64,000 nucleotides of DNA, from contig NZ_NMQW01000017.1 of NCBI RefSeq assembly GCF_002234615.1, positions 434,001 through 498,000 on the forward strand, given 5' to 3'. Positions 1 through 8,414 of the stretch are shown here, one piece after another; the stretch's first letter is position 1; each line of letters starts with the position of its first letter. The position numbers and the translations under genes were made by a program. This DNA is from Paenibacillus rigui (GTDB lineage Bacteria > Bacillota > Bacilli > Paenibacillales > NBRC-103111). Below the pieces are notes generated by a model. The model was not told where the DNA came from. It made no database searches and saw only the letters and a list, made by a program, of their open reading frames with translations.

Positions 1-108
1 GGAACCCCCCTCGGCATATGGACCATGCTCATAGGTGTTCATTTATTGATGGTAGCCATGTTTGTTTCGATATGGATATTTGTGAAAAAGAACAAGGATT
101 TATTTTAG
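1..108 (+). CDS. C-terminal end of an unidentified membrane protein (partial)
   Basis: The first reading frame is open from the window edge to a TAG at 106-108 and encodes 35 residues. Most of them form one hydrophobic helix (WTMLIGVHLLMVAMFVSIWIF), followed by a short basic tail (KKNKD). This is the look of the last transmembrane segment of an integral membrane protein with a cytoplasmic C-terminus. The family cannot be named from so little. A strong hairpin terminator follows 23 bases later, which supports this being a true gene end. Confidence 0.55.
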   Translation, partial: GTPLGIWTMLIGVHLLMVAMFVSIWIFVKKNKDLF

Positions 109-130
109 AGCCCAGCAAAACAAACGACGA

Positions 131-158
131 AAACCGTCTGGAAACCCAGACGGTTTTT
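131..158. terminator. Bidirectional rho-independent terminator
   Basis: An 11-base perfect stem (AAACCGTCTGG at 131-141, complement at 146-156) with an AAAC loop is followed by Ts on the plus strand and preceded by As. It can therefore serve both the plus-strand gene ending at 108 and the minus-strand transglutaminase gene ending at 189. Confidence 0.85.
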
Positions 159-188
159 CGTATTGTGCTTAAGGATGTAGGCACGGGA

Positions 189-2423
189 TCAAAATTGAGA
201 GCGGAGCTTCTCGACGATCTGTGCGGCCTGCTGCCAATCTTGCTCCGTGATGTCCGCTTTGCTGTACTTCGCCTTCTCGAAGATGGACAAGATCTGTTCC
301 AAATCCGCCTTCATCCATTTGCTCTGCTGCGTCCAGCGGCGAACCGCTTCCCGAAGCGTTTCATGTTCTTGCCTTACATATCCGTTGCGTCGGCATATTC
401 TCAACAGTCTCTCGCACTCTACGATGACCTTCTGTTTCAAAAGAGAAGCGCGGCGCCGTTCCAGCCGCTCACGAATGACTTCCAGGATCTGAAACTTCCA
501 GCCCAGAAACGCAACGATTGCTGCCGCCAGTAATCCCAGACCGGTCATGCTCATCCACTGGACATGGCGGGACATATCTGCAGGCTCCTCTGGCTCCACC
601 GGCGCTGCGGTCTGAGTGGACGTCTCGGCAGGCAGCTCCTCCTGGATTGTAGCACGAGGCAGCGCGAAGCCTGCCGTCGGCTCGAATGGTACCCAGCCGT
701 ACCCGCTGAAGTACACCTCTACCCATGAATGGGCGTCCGCATTACGAACCGTGTACACCCCCGCGGCATCAGGGTCCACGAGTCCTCCCTGATCCCCCAG
801 GAAACCGAGCGCTTCTTCCTGCGACATCGCGCTAAGCCCGGAAGCGTAGCCTTTCACCCAACGGGTAGGCAAGCCTACCGATCGGGACATCACCGCCATC
901 GCCGAGGAATAGTAGTCGCAATAACCTTCTTTAATTTCAAATAAAAACCGATCGACAAAGTCTCTGCTGCGTCCCTTCGTTAAATCCGGTTTATTGGAAT
1001 AAGGAAATGTAATGCGCAAATAATCTTCGATTTTTTTGGCCTTGTCATACGGATTGGTCGCGTCTTTAGTAAGTTCCGCGGCCAACTGACGAACCCTAGC
1101 CGGTACATTATCCGGCAGCTGCAAATATTCGGCGAGCTCGGCCCGGTTTGCCGGCTCCGACGTTTTGCGAAGCACGTCCTCATCAATAACCGGCATTTGG
1201 GAAATGACAATATACGTCTTAGGGTATGCCTGACGCTGCTCATTGTACCGAAGCTCCGATTGCATAGGCACCCACTGCAAGCCCTCGAAGCCGGTCTTGA
1301 TGCCATTCAGATCAACGACCTTCTGAACGTTGAGGGCTCCGAACAATACAGGATACGGCTCTTCGTTAAGCATCGTAACCGTCTGCTTCACCTCGACCGT
1401 CCTCATCTTGCTGCCGGCGGAACGCGGGTCTGTCGTCAGCACGGTATCCGCGCGAACAGCTGAAGCACCTGCACGCTTATCACTCTCGCCCAAATCCCAG
1501 CCTTTGCCGTTATATAAGGAACGTGTTTCTCCTCGCCAGTAGCTGCGGTGCGTCGTATCCACAGTCATCACCGGTGTGTAATCGAATTGGAAGCCGCTGC
1601 CCAAGGCTGTGTCGTTGCGGCTGTAGCCGGAGGACGTGTCTGCGCTGGACACCGCGGGCGCCACTTCAATGCCCTTACCTGTCGTGAAGTTGACCGGTTC
1701 CCCCCTGTATGCCCGCCACGCGGTATACGGATCAGTCAGGAGCGGACCGACCTCAGGCATGATCGTGCCGATCATAACCGTTAAGGAGATCAATGCGATC
1801 ACCGGAACCGCTATCGAGGTCGGATAATCCGCCAAATAGCTCCACGTATCCGGATCTTTTTTCCGCAGCCGTTGGAGATGGCATAAAATGAGGAGAAACA
1901 GTCCGCAGCCTACCGTCATCGCCACCTGTGGCCACAGATAGATGCTGGAGAAGGAATCACGGATGCACATGGCGAGCACGCTGACAATCATCAAAGCATA
2001 TACGCGCCACTTTACCTCTACCCACCAAAGGAGCGTCAAATAAAGTACCCAAGCCCCCAGGCCAAACCATAAGTAGGGGGTCAGCTCATACAGGTTGAGA
2101 AACAGGCGGGAAGAGAAAAAGCTGCTCAGCTGCATCGGTCCTCTTACATGGAATTGCTCAAGAACCATAGCATTAATGACTACGATAAGAACAACCTGCA
2201 AAGCCCCCCTGAGCAGCCAATGCAGCCGGGGGATATGCTCCAGCAGGAAAGTAACAAGCAGCGTCAACTCAACGATGACAACCGTCTCAGGCAGCCAGAC
2301 TCCGTCTTCCTTTGCAATCCAGTATACGAATTGAAGCAGCAGCACGCCGACAAGAAGAACGGTCAGCCGGTGCGTCCAGTTGAGCAGAAACAAACGCCGC
2401 CACCAGGAAATGGATTCGTTCAT
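189..2423 (-). CDS. Membrane-anchored transglutaminase-like protein (DUF3488/TgpA type)
   Basis: The product is 744 residues. The N-terminal third is a run of about six hydrophobic helices, followed by a large extracytoplasmic region with a transglutaminase/papain-like core. The core shows the Cys in EGYCDYYSS (about residue 502), the His in AHSWVEVYF (about 565) and a following acidic position near FEPTAGF, the usual Cys-His-Asp layout. A further transmembrane helix near TGLGLLAAAIVAFLGW leads to a charged cytoplasmic tail. The ATG at 2423 is preferred over the longer frame because GGAGGGAG lies just upstream and the ATG overlaps the stop of the DUF58 gene by 4 bases (ATGA). It is the last gene of a MoxR-DUF58-transglutaminase operon. 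The substrate is unknown; a role in envelope protein processing or crosslinking is inference from the family. Confidence 0.88.
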   Translation of the reverse strand: MNESISWWRRLFLLNWTHRLTVLLVGVLLLQFVYWIAKEDGVWLPETVVIVELTLLVTFLLEHIPRLHWLLRGALQVVLIVVINAMVLEQFHVRGPMQLSSFFSSRLFLNLYELTPYLWFGLGAWVLYLTLLWWVEVKWRVYALMIVSVLAMCIRDSFSSIYLWPQVAMTVGCGLFLLILCHLQRLRKKDPDTWSYLADYPTSIAVPVIALISLTVMIGTIMPEVGPLLTDPYTAWRAYRGEPVNFTTGKGIEVAPAVSSADTSSGYSRNDTALGSGFQFDYTPVMTVDTTHRSYWRGETRSLYNGKGWDLGESDKRAGASAVRADTVLTTDPRSAGSKMRTVEVKQTVTMLNEEPYPVLFGALNVQKVVDLNGIKTGFEGLQWVPMQSELRYNEQRQAYPKTYIVISQMPVIDEDVLRKTSEPANRAELAEYLQLPDNVPARVRQLAAELTKDATNPYDKAKKIEDYLRITFPYSNKPDLTKGRSRDFVDRFLFEIKEGYCDYYSSAMAVMSRSVGLPTRWVKGYASGLSAMSQEEALGFLGDQGGLVDPDAAGVYTVRNADAHSWVEVYFSGYGWVPFEPTAGFALPRATIQEELPAETSTQTAAPVEPEEPADMSRHVQWMSMTGLGLLAAAIVAFLGWKFQILEVIRERLERRRASLLKQKVIVECERLLRICRRNGYVRQEHETLREAVRRWTQQSKWMKADLEQILSIFEKAKYSKADITEQDWQQAAQIVEKLRSQF

Positions 2424-3676
2424 CCGCTTCTCCCTCCTAACACAACTGGCAGCTCCTGCAGCGATTGAACGGCGTAGCCTGTCACACCGAGAGATTGCAG
2501 CTGCTTCAGCCACCTATCCTTGCCTTCGGTATCGCCGCACAGCCACATATGGCAAGGATTCAATTGCAGCTGCTTCAGCCAGCCGAAAATCTGCACCATC
2601 GGTTCACCATATAGCGGTGTAACAATAGCGACAAAGCTGCCGGGCACAAAGTTTTGCACCTTTTCCCTCAGCACCTGCTTCAGCGAATAGCTGCCGTCCG
2701 CCTCCACATGGATAAAATGCTGCTGAACGGCTTTATGCTGATTCTGTCCTGGTCGCGGCTCGTAATAAACATCATCCGATCCGGTAGACACCAAGCCCAA
2801 CGCCAGGCTGCGGCTCGCACCGTATTGAAACAGCGAGGCAGCGACGGATACGGCCAGCTCAAACTGATCCAGATCGGCTTCGTAGCCTTTAAGCTGACGA
2901 TCCAAAACAAGATAGGTTTTGGGCAAGGATTCACGTTCGAACTCCTTGGATTTCCATGTTCCCGTTCTCGCCGTAGCGTTCCAGTGAATCCGGGATAAAC
3001 GGTCCCCGTAAATATACTCCCTGACTCCGTTGATCTGGGTCGTTTCCCTAACGGCACGGGTTGTTGTGGAATGGTGGTTGGTCCCTTTCATCATCTGATG
3101 AAATTGCAGCCATTCCCGAATCGCAATCGTTTGCGGCAGCACGACAATGCTGTGCGGCAGCTTCAATGATCCGCTGTGCTCGAACAAGCCGAAGATGTCT
3201 TCGGTCACACACTCGGTGCTGCCGAACGAATAAAAGCCCCGCCGCAGGGCAGGCGTCTTATACTCCCATTGTCCGCGGCGGCGCCAGTCCGGAACAATCG
3301 TCGTTTCAAACTCCAGCTCGCTGCCGTTTTTGTGATACAACCGATCCTTCACGAAAATATAAGGCATGGGCCAAAAGCCGGGGATTTGCAGCTGGATGCT
3401 TACGCCCAGCGAGCTTCCGGCTTCGAGCATTCCGCCGTGATCGACCTGGGTCAAGGTGCGGGTGCCCTGTGTCCGTTTGATGCCGCTCCATTGCCCCAGC
3501 AGCAAATAAATACTTAATAAAAGCATAATGACAAAAAGCATGAGCGCAAGCTTGCCGCCTTGGAACAGCAGAAATCCCAAACTGCCGAGAAAGCTGATCA
3601 ATACCGCCCAAAATGGCCGGCTCATGCGGGGACGTTCAACAAGTTTCTGAATGAACGGTTCCCTCATCATGCTCAT
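2420..3676 (-). CDS. DUF58 domain protein (MoxR partner)
   Basis: The product is 418 residues. Two hydrophobic helices near the N-terminus (PFWAVLISFLGSLGFLLF and LALMLFVIMLLLSIYLLL) are followed by a mostly soluble domain. This carries the DUF58 signature around GVREYIYGDRLSRIHWNATA, in which a conserved R-x-IHW segment marks the family. DUF58 proteins have a von Willebrand A-like fold and are nearly always encoded beside a MoxR AAA+ ATPase, as here. The gene overlaps both neighbours by 4 bases, so translation is probably coupled. The first ATG (3676) lies only two bases after GGAG; the in-frame ATG at 3670 is better spaced and may be the true start. Confidence 0.88.
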   Translation of the reverse strand: MSMMREPFIQKLVERPRMSRPFWAVLISFLGSLGFLLFQGGKLALMLFVIMLLLSIYLLLGQWSGIKRTQGTRTLTQVDHGGMLEAGSSLGVSIQLQIPGFWPMPYIFVKDRLYHKNGSELEFETTIVPDWRRRGQWEYKTPALRRGFYSFGSTECVTEDIFGLFEHSGSLKLPHSIVVLPQTIAIREWLQFHQMMKGTNHHSTTTRAVRETTQINGVREYIYGDRLSRIHWNATARTGTWKSKEFERESLPKTYLVLDRQLKGYEADLDQFELAVSVAASLFQYGASRSLALGLVSTGSDDVYYEPRPGQNQHKAVQQHFIHVEADGSYSLKQVLREKVQNFVPGSFVAIVTPLYGEPMVQIFGWLKQLQLNPCHMWLCGDTEGKDRWLKQLQSLGVTGYAVQSLQELPVVLGGRSG

Positions 3677-4632
3677 TTCTCCAATCGAACCGGAACCCTC
3701 ACCTGCTGAAACACAGATTGAAGGATGGATTGTACCGTCGCTCCGTCCATTCGTGCCTCCGCATGAAGCAGGATACGGTGCCCCAGGACATAAGGAGCCA
3801 AAAATTTAATGTCGTCGGGTATGACATAGTCTCTCTCCTGCAGCATCGCATAAGCCTTGGACGCCTGGACCAGGGATATCGTTGCACGAGGGCTCGCTCC
3901 CAGGAAAATAGCCGGATGCTCCCGCGTCTGCCTCGTTACGGCGACTAAATAGGCGGCAACGGCATCATCCAGATGCACCTGCTTCACCCGCTGCTGAATA
4001 CCGCGGATTTGGCCGACATCGGCAACCGGCTGGATTTGATCAAGCGGGTGGATGACGCTTTGGGATAAGATCATTTTCATTTCCGTAGCCTCATCCGGAT
4101 AGCCTAAACTGAACTTCATCATGAACCGGTCGAGCTGAGCTTCGGGGAGCATATACGTTCCCTCGAAATCGATCGGATTCTGGGTAGCCAGCAGTAAGAA
4201 AGGCTCCGGGAGCGCATGCGTTTCCCCGTCCACGGTAATATGGCGCTCTTCCATCGCTTCAAGCAGCGCAGACTGGGTCTTCGTCGTCGCCCGGTTGATT
4301 TCGTCCGCCAATAAAATATTCGTCATGATAGGCCCCGCACGAAAAATAAATACCTCATCCTTCGGATGATATATGGAAACCCCGGTAATATCAGTAGGAA
4401 GCAGATCAGGATTACATTGAATGCGACGAAATTGCCCTTCAATGGAACGGGCCAACGATTTGATCAGCACGGTTTTTCCGGTTCCCGGAACATCCTCAAG
4501 CAGAACATGCCCGCCCGCAAGCATCGCTGTTAAGAGAAGCTTGATTTCATCCATTTTACCGAGGATGCAAGATTCCAAATTTGCCTGAATACGCTTAAGT
4601 ATTTGAATATCTTCGTTTAAGATAGCTTCCAT
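3673..4632 (-). CDS. MoxR family AAA+ ATPase
   Basis: The product is 319 residues, the normal length for MoxR. Walker A is VPGTGKT (about residues 48-54) and Walker B is ILLADEINR (about 106-114). A sensor-1 type Asn appears in LLATQNPIDFEGTYMLPEAQ, and the downstream PEAQLDRFMMK segment is typical of the family. MoxR ATPases are thought to act as chaperones or remodellers for metal loading or for assembly of membrane complexes together with DUF58/vWA partners. It is the first gene of the three-gene operon, with AAGGAGGATCAGGAAC before the ATG. A -10-like TAGAAT sits about 40 bases upstream, but no convincing -35 was found. Confidence 0.93.
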   Translation of the reverse strand: MEAILNEDIQILKRIQANLESCILGKMDEIKLLLTAMLAGGHVLLEDVPGTGKTVLIKSLARSIEGQFRRIQCNPDLLPTDITGVSIYHPKDEVFIFRAGPIMTNILLADEINRATTKTQSALLEAMEERHITVDGETHALPEPFLLLATQNPIDFEGTYMLPEAQLDRFMMKFSLGYPDEATEMKMILSQSVIHPLDQIQPVADVGQIRGIQQRVKQVHLDDAVAAYLVAVTRQTREHPAIFLGASPRATISLVQASKAYAMLQERDYVIPDDIKFLAPYVLGHRILLHAEARMDGATVQSILQSVFQQVRVPVRLEK

Positions 4633-4776
4633 GTTCCTGATCCTCCTTGGGTTAATAGATGCCTTATTCTATTTTACAAGATTCAAAAAACGGCGTATAC
4701 GTGCAATAATGCTGAATTTGTTTGTAAATTTACACATTTTAGTCGATTTTTCCTTGCTTTTCACATGAAAATGCCA

Positions 4777-4810
4777 AGAAGCTCCAAGGGATGGTCCCCT
4801 GGAGCTTCTG
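4777..4810 (-). terminator. Terminator of the spoVA operon
   Basis: The arms AGAAGCTCCA-GGG and CCCCTGGAGCTTCT form a 14-base stem with one mismatch. On the minus strand it is followed by a T-rich stretch. It lies about 50 bases past the spoVAE stop codon. Confidence 0.65.
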
Positions 4811-4858
4811 CTTACTTCCGATTGAAAATATGCCTGCCTTTGGATTGTCCTTGCAAAG

Positions 4859-5236
4859 TTACCCTCTGGGCCTGGCCACCAGCGCGGCGAGAAAGGAAAA
4901 AATCACAGCCGCGGATACGCCCGCGCTCGTAATTTTGAAGATCCCCGTCAAAATGCCGACAGGCCCGTCTTTATGAAGCTCGTCCAATGCTCCGTGCACA
5001 AGCGAATTGCCGAAGCTCGTAATCGGGACCGTCGCCCCTGCGCCGGCAAATTCGACAAACCGGTCGTACAAGCTCTTGTCTCCGATAAAAATGCCCCCGA
5101 ACAGGGCTCCTAACACAACCAAGGTGCTCATGGTATGCGCCGGAGTCAGCTTCATGACATCCATCATCAGCTGCCCGATGACGCAAATGGCGCCTCCGAT
5201 AATAAATGACCAAACAAAATGCATCCAGTTGTCCAT
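4859..5236 (-). CDS. spoVAE: Stage V sporulation protein AE (SpoVAEb type)
   Basis: The product is 125 residues and almost wholly hydrophobic, with about three to four helices. It opens with FVWSFIIGGAICVIGQLMMD, which is closely related to the same segment in the SpoVAC encoded two genes upstream (AFIAGGIICVIGQGLMELF). The shared GAGATVPITSFGNSLVHGAL motif marks the SpoVAC/SpoVAEb family. These proteins sit in the spore inner membrane and take part in dipicolinate movement during sporulation and germination. The gene starts 6 bases after spoVAD and has an AGAGGATG ribosome site. Forespore expression is expected from the family; no clear sigma-G promoter was found here. Confidence 0.93.
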   Translation of the reverse strand: MDNWMHFVWSFIIGGAICVIGQLMMDVMKLTPAHTMSTLVVLGALFGGIFIGDKSLYDRFVEFAGAGATVPITSFGNSLVHGALDELHKDGPVGILTGIFKITSAGVSAAVIFSFLAALVARPRG

Positions 5237-5242
5237 CGTCTA

Positions 5243-6253
5243 TCATCCTCTGCTTTCTATGGCTACGGCGTGGGCGATACATGGAATGCTTTCCCCCTGC
5301 TGGAAGGACAGAGGCGAGAGCAGGGCCCCGGTAGCTACAACCAGCACCCGTTTCAGATCCCCTTTGCGCAGCTTTTTCATAATGTGTCCATACGTAACAG
5401 CCGCCGAGCAGCCGCAGCCGCTTCCTCCTGCCATGACAGGCTGGTTCTCCAGGTCATAAATCATCAGCCCGCAATCATAATAGTTCGTCTGGTGCATGGG
5501 AACCTGGTGCTTCTCAAGCATTTCACAGGCAATATCGTAGCCTACCCTGGCTAAGTCGCCGGTAACGATAAGATCGTAATATCCGGGCTCGCGGTGAAAG
5601 TCGCGGAAATGCGCCTGAATCGTATCTACGGCGGCCGGAGCCATCGCCGCTCCCATATTAAACGGATCTTTAATTCCCATATCGACAACCCTGCCGATCG
5701 TAGCTCCGGTAACGACTGGTCCGTCCCCTGATGCGCTAAGGACGGCGGCACCAGCCCCGGTTACGGTGTACTGAGCCGTAGGAGGCTTCTGCGAGCCGTA
5801 TTCCGTCGGGTAACGGAATTGTTTTTCCGTCGTGCAGTTGTGGCTGCACGTCCCTACAAGCACATGCTTGGCTGACCCGGTGCTCATAATTAGCGAGCCT
5901 ATCGCCAAGCCTTCCATGGAGGTGGAGCATGCGCCGAAAATGCCGAGATACGGTATCGTTAAGGTACGGGCCGCGAAGGTGTTGCTGATAATCTGATTCA
6001 TCAAGTCCCCGCCGACATAAAATTGAATCTGCTCCTTCGTTAAACCCGCTTTGTCCATGGCCAGCTGGGCGGCTTCTTCCATCAGCTTGCGCTCCGCCTT
6101 TTCCCAGCTGTCCTGTTCCAGAAGCATGTCGCCGTGAACCAGATCAAAATCATGCACAAGCGGTCCTTTGGCTTCATCCGGCCCTACCACCGTGGCCGAC
6201 GACTGGATGACCGGCCGTTTCGAGAATGCCCAGCTTTGGTGCCCCTGAAGCAT
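5243..6253 (-). CDS. spoVAD: Stage V sporulation protein AD
   Basis: The product is 336 residues with a thiolase-like fold, as expected for SpoVAD. Landmarks are PYLGIFGACSTSMEG, with a Cys at the position of the thiolase nucleophile, GTCSHNCTTEKQFRYP, VTGAGAAVLS, and the C-terminal GGSGCGCSAAVTYGHIMKKL. SpoVAD is a soluble, membrane-associated dipicolinate-binding subunit of the SpoVA channel and lacks thiolase activity. The gene starts 5 bases after the spoVAC stop and is followed 6 bases later by spoVAE, so the three genes form a tight operon. Confidence 0.95.
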   Translation of the reverse strand: MLQGHQSWAFSKRPVIQSSATVVGPDEAKGPLVHDFDLVHGDMLLEQDSWEKAERKLMEEAAQLAMDKAGLTKEQIQFYVGGDLMNQIISNTFAARTLTIPYLGIFGACSTSMEGLAIGSLIMSTGSAKHVLVGTCSHNCTTEKQFRYPTEYGSQKPPTAQYTVTGAGAAVLSASGDGPVVTGATIGRVVDMGIKDPFNMGAAMAPAAVDTIQAHFRDFHREPGYYDLIVTGDLARVGYDIACEMLEKHQVPMHQTNYYDCGLMIYDLENQPVMAGGSGCGCSAAVTYGHIMKKLRKGDLKRVLVVATGALLSPLSFQQGESIPCIAHAVAIESRG

Positions 6254-6258
6254 GCGAA

Positions 6259-6732
6259 TTACCTCCCCAATCCAAAAAGTAAATGGACCACCCCGACAAA
6301 AAAAGCCGCTACGGTACCGAAAACAATGACAGCCCCCGCCAGCTTGAACATGTTGCCGCCGACACCAAGCACGAAGCCTTCACTTTTATGCTCCAACGCC
6401 GCCGAGCACACGGAATTGGCAAAGCCTGTTACAGGGACGCCCGTGCCGGCGCCGGCCCATTGCGCGATTTTATCGTATACTCCAAAGCTTGTAAGAATAC
6501 AAGAAAGCAAAATAAGAATCGCAACCGTTGGATTCCCGGCCGTCTTGTTCGTAAATCCGAAAACATGAATAAACAGCTCCATGAGCCCTTGCCCGATGAC
6601 ACAAATGATGCCTCCGGCTATGAAGGCTCTCAAGCAGTTTTTGGCAACCGGCCGGGCCGGCTCCTTTTTTTTCGCAAGCGTATGATATTCCTGCTGGGTC
6701 CATGTCATCTTTTGCTTCGCCTTGGTGGCCAT
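6259..6732 (-). CDS. spoVAC: Stage V sporulation protein AC
   Basis: The product is 157 residues. A charged cytoplasmic N-terminus (KQKMTWTQQEYHTLAKKKEP) precedes about four transmembrane helices and the family motif GAGTGVPVTGFANSVCSAALEHKSEG (read in two pieces). SpoVAC has been described as a mechanosensitive channel component that passes dipicolinic acid across the spore inner membrane. The ATG at 6732 is chosen because GGGAGG lies six bases before it; the ATG two codons upstream abuts the Shine-Dalgarno. The gene follows the DUF421 gene by 18 bases. Confidence 0.94.
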   Translation of the reverse strand: MATKAKQKMTWTQQEYHTLAKKKEPARPVAKNCLRAFIAGGIICVIGQGLMELFIHVFGFTNKTAGNPTVAILILLSCILTSFGVYDKIAQWAGAGTGVPVTGFANSVCSAALEHKSEGFVLGVGGNMFKLAGAVIVFGTVAAFFVGVVHLLFGLGR

Positions 6733-6750
6733 GAGCATCCTCCCTTTCGC

Positions 6751-7608
6751 TTATCTTTTCAGCAAAGGCATAACCTGCTTCAATACTTCCTGCATTTGTT
6801 CCGCACCGTGCCGGTACATCGCCTGGGCGGCTTCGTTTTGTGTGGCGAGTCCGTAGAGCGTCAAGTCAGCCTCGCATTTTTTGAGCGTCGCATATAACAA
6901 CGGCTTCTGGGTATTTTCCGGCAGCTGCAGCACATCGTCATACAAATCCACATAGAGCTGCCCGTACGAATCCACTTGTCCGATAAAAACATTGTCCTTG
7001 ATGACGCCTATTTTCTCCAACTCAGTATCCAGCCATTCACGGCTAAAGCCCGCGGTGGATAACGGCTCGTCCATATAATTCCCATCGATAATGACCGCCT
7101 GCGTCTCCCTTTCAGGAGCTACCTTAATGCCCAAGTGCTTGGGGGTCAAAGGCTGATTCTCCTTCTTGAGCAGTACGCTCAGCTCCCCGCTCGCCTCCAG
7201 TACGGCAAACTCGACGTCGGCCATATTGAATACACTTTTGGCCCGCAGCTGCTCCAGCAGCTCGTCTGCGGTATATCTTTCTCTTTTCAAGTTTTTTTCC
7301 AATACCTTTCCTTTTTCGATCAAAATCGTCCCCTTGCCTTCAAACCATTGGCGCAGCGTTTTGCTTTTGAGCGTCGCCAGCTCCACCAGAAGGGGAACCA
7401 TGACCCAGACGACCAGTGCGATAACGCCATGCATGTAATTGTTTTCGATATCCGTTGAAATAAAACCGGCCAATTCCCCCAAGGTAATTCCCGTTATATA
7501 TTCAAAAAAGGTCAGCTGGGAAATTTGTTTTTTACCGAGAATTCTTGTCAATATGAACAGCATGGTTATTGCGCCAAGCGACCTTAGGACAATATGAAGC
7601 CACTCCAT
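6751..7608 (-). CDS. DUF421 (YetF-like) membrane protein with a DUF1657-like C-terminal extension
   Basis: The product is 285 residues. Three N-terminal helices (to about residue 80) are followed by the DUF421 cytoplasmic domain, with the characteristic QLRAKSVFNMADVEFAVLE and DGNYMDEPL-type segments. The last 50 residues (LYATLKKCEADLTLYGLATQNEAAQ and onward) resemble the separate DUF1657 protein encoded at 7794-8000: both have TL-SLK/TLK, A-L---ALxTQN-xA and Q-V--QV in the same order. This makes it a DUF421-DUF1657 fusion. DUF421 proteins occur with spoVAC-AD-AEb and DUF1657 in the mobile spoVA operons of Bacillus that raise spore heat resistance. It is the first gene of the operon, with AAAGGGGATG as ribosome site. 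Its biochemical function is unknown. Confidence 0.9.
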   Translation of the reverse strand: MEWLHIVLRSLGAITMLFILTRILGKKQISQLTFFEYITGITLGELAGFISTDIENNYMHGVIALVVWVMVPLLVELATLKSKTLRQWFEGKGTILIEKGKVLEKNLKRERYTADELLEQLRAKSVFNMADVEFAVLEASGELSVLLKKENQPLTPKHLGIKVAPERETQAVIIDGNYMDEPLSTAGFSREWLDTELEKIGVIKDNVFIGQVDSYGQLYVDLYDDVLQLPENTQKPLLYATLKKCEADLTLYGLATQNEAAQAMYRHGAEQMQEVLKQVMPLLKR

Positions 7609-7793
7609 CTCACATCCCCTTTCTGTTGTTCAGCATCATGCTTGCGATTAAATTATTTGCCAAAAAACGCAGGCTTATCAAGGATTGGACAATCAAAGTT
7701 TTTCCCAAAATTATTTCCAGCCTCTTACAGTTATGTTTCTCTCCATTGTGGTGCACATTAGTATCTGCAATACACGAAAGGGAGGTGAACACC

Positions 7794-8000
7794 ATGACCG
7801 TAGCATCCAATGTAAAAACAACTCTGGCCTCTTTGAAAAGTGCTCAAGCCAGCCTGGAAACCTTTGCACTCAGCACGCAAAACCAGGAGGCAAAGCAATT
7901 GTTCGAGAGTGCAGCCAAGACGACGCAGCAAGTGTGCGATCAAGTAAGCAGCCGCATTCAACAGCTGGAAAACGAAGAACCGCAATATAAAGGATTTTAA
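7794..8000 (+). CDS. DUF1657 small sporulation-associated protein
   Basis: The product is 68 residues, charged and probably all-helical, with no membrane segment. It opens TVASNVKTTLASLKSAQASL and carries the ALSTQNQEAKQLFESAA segment typical of DUF1657. The start is fixed by a strong AAGGGAGGTGA six bases before the ATG; the longer upstream frame has no such signal. It is divergent from the DUF421-spoVA operon and shares a 185-base intergenic region with it. DUF1657 proteins are found almost only in spoVA-type operons of spore formers. Their function is unknown. Confidence 0.88.
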   Translation: MTVASNVKTTLASLKSAQASLETFALSTQNQEAKQLFESAAKTTQQVCDQVSSRIQQLENEEPQYKGF

Positions 8001-8013
8001 GCAAAAAAAACAA

Positions 8014-8058
8014 AAACAGCCTCCGCAAAACCGTAATCGGCTTGCGAAGGCTGTTTTT
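8014..8058. terminator. Bidirectional terminator after the DUF1657 gene
   Basis: The stem AACAGCCT-CGCAA pairs with TTGCG-AGGCTGTT around a 13-base loop. It is flanked by an A tract on the left and a T tract on the right, so it should stop transcription from both sides. Confidence 0.85.
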
Positions 8059-8101
8059 CATGCTTGTTTCTTCGGCATCGGCTTAAGCTGGCTCCTGCCT
8101 G

Positions 8102-8179
8102 TCACCCAAAAAGCATCAATAGAATCATTAATAAAATAAATAGCACCAAAACCAGGAGTCCCGAATTGTCCTTCAGCAT
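8102..8179 (-). CDS. Possible 25-residue hydrophobic peptide (YjcZ-like)
   Basis: A short frame reads MLKDNSGLLVLVLFILLMIL and ends MLFG before TGA. GGGAG lies nine bases before the ATG. The composition and the GLLVLVLFILLMIL core resemble the very small YjcZ-type sporulation membrane peptides of Bacillales. A second frame open over the same bases (starting at 8195, 45 codons) has no good ribosome site. The call rests on hydrophobic pattern only and could be chance. It would be too short for most gene finders. Confidence 0.35.
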   Translation of the reverse strand: MLKDNSGLLVLVLFILLMILLMLFG

Positions 8180-8266
8180 ATAGGCCCGCTCCCATCCATG
8201 GGTAGTTAAGCATGCTGTAAGGTATGCCGGGCCGGGCGAATCGGCATGTGCTATGGCCTATAGTTA

Positions 8267-8322
8267 CCCATCATTTCCGGTACATCTGCGGAAAGCTTGA
8301 CCCTTTGTTCGGAAATGATGGG
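8267..8322. repeat. 13-base inverted repeat in the 8.06-8.41 kb gap
   Basis: CCCATCATTTCCG at 8267-8279 is exactly complementary to CGGAAATGATGGG at 8310-8322, with a 30-base loop. A perfect 12-base palindrome CTTCGGCCGAAG follows at 8326-8337. It lies just past the stop of the RCC1/SLH gene on the minus strand but has no T tract. It may be a 3' structure of that transcript or an operator. Nothing else was recognised in this gap apart from the small peptide frame. Confidence 0.6.
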
Positions 8323-8414
8323 GCGCTTCGGCCGAAGACCAAGCCGGTTCATCATAAATGCTTCAAACCATATGTGAAGAGCTGCACGCGCCATACTGTA
8401 TTGAAGCCAGCGCC

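Noticed and set aside
18-533. 171-codon plus-strand frame
   Set aside because: It crosses the terminator at 131-158 and runs antisense to the transglutaminase gene.
8058-8195. 45-codon frame overlapping the small hydrophobic peptide
   Set aside because: It has no ribosome site, and it ends inside the terminator at 8014-8058.
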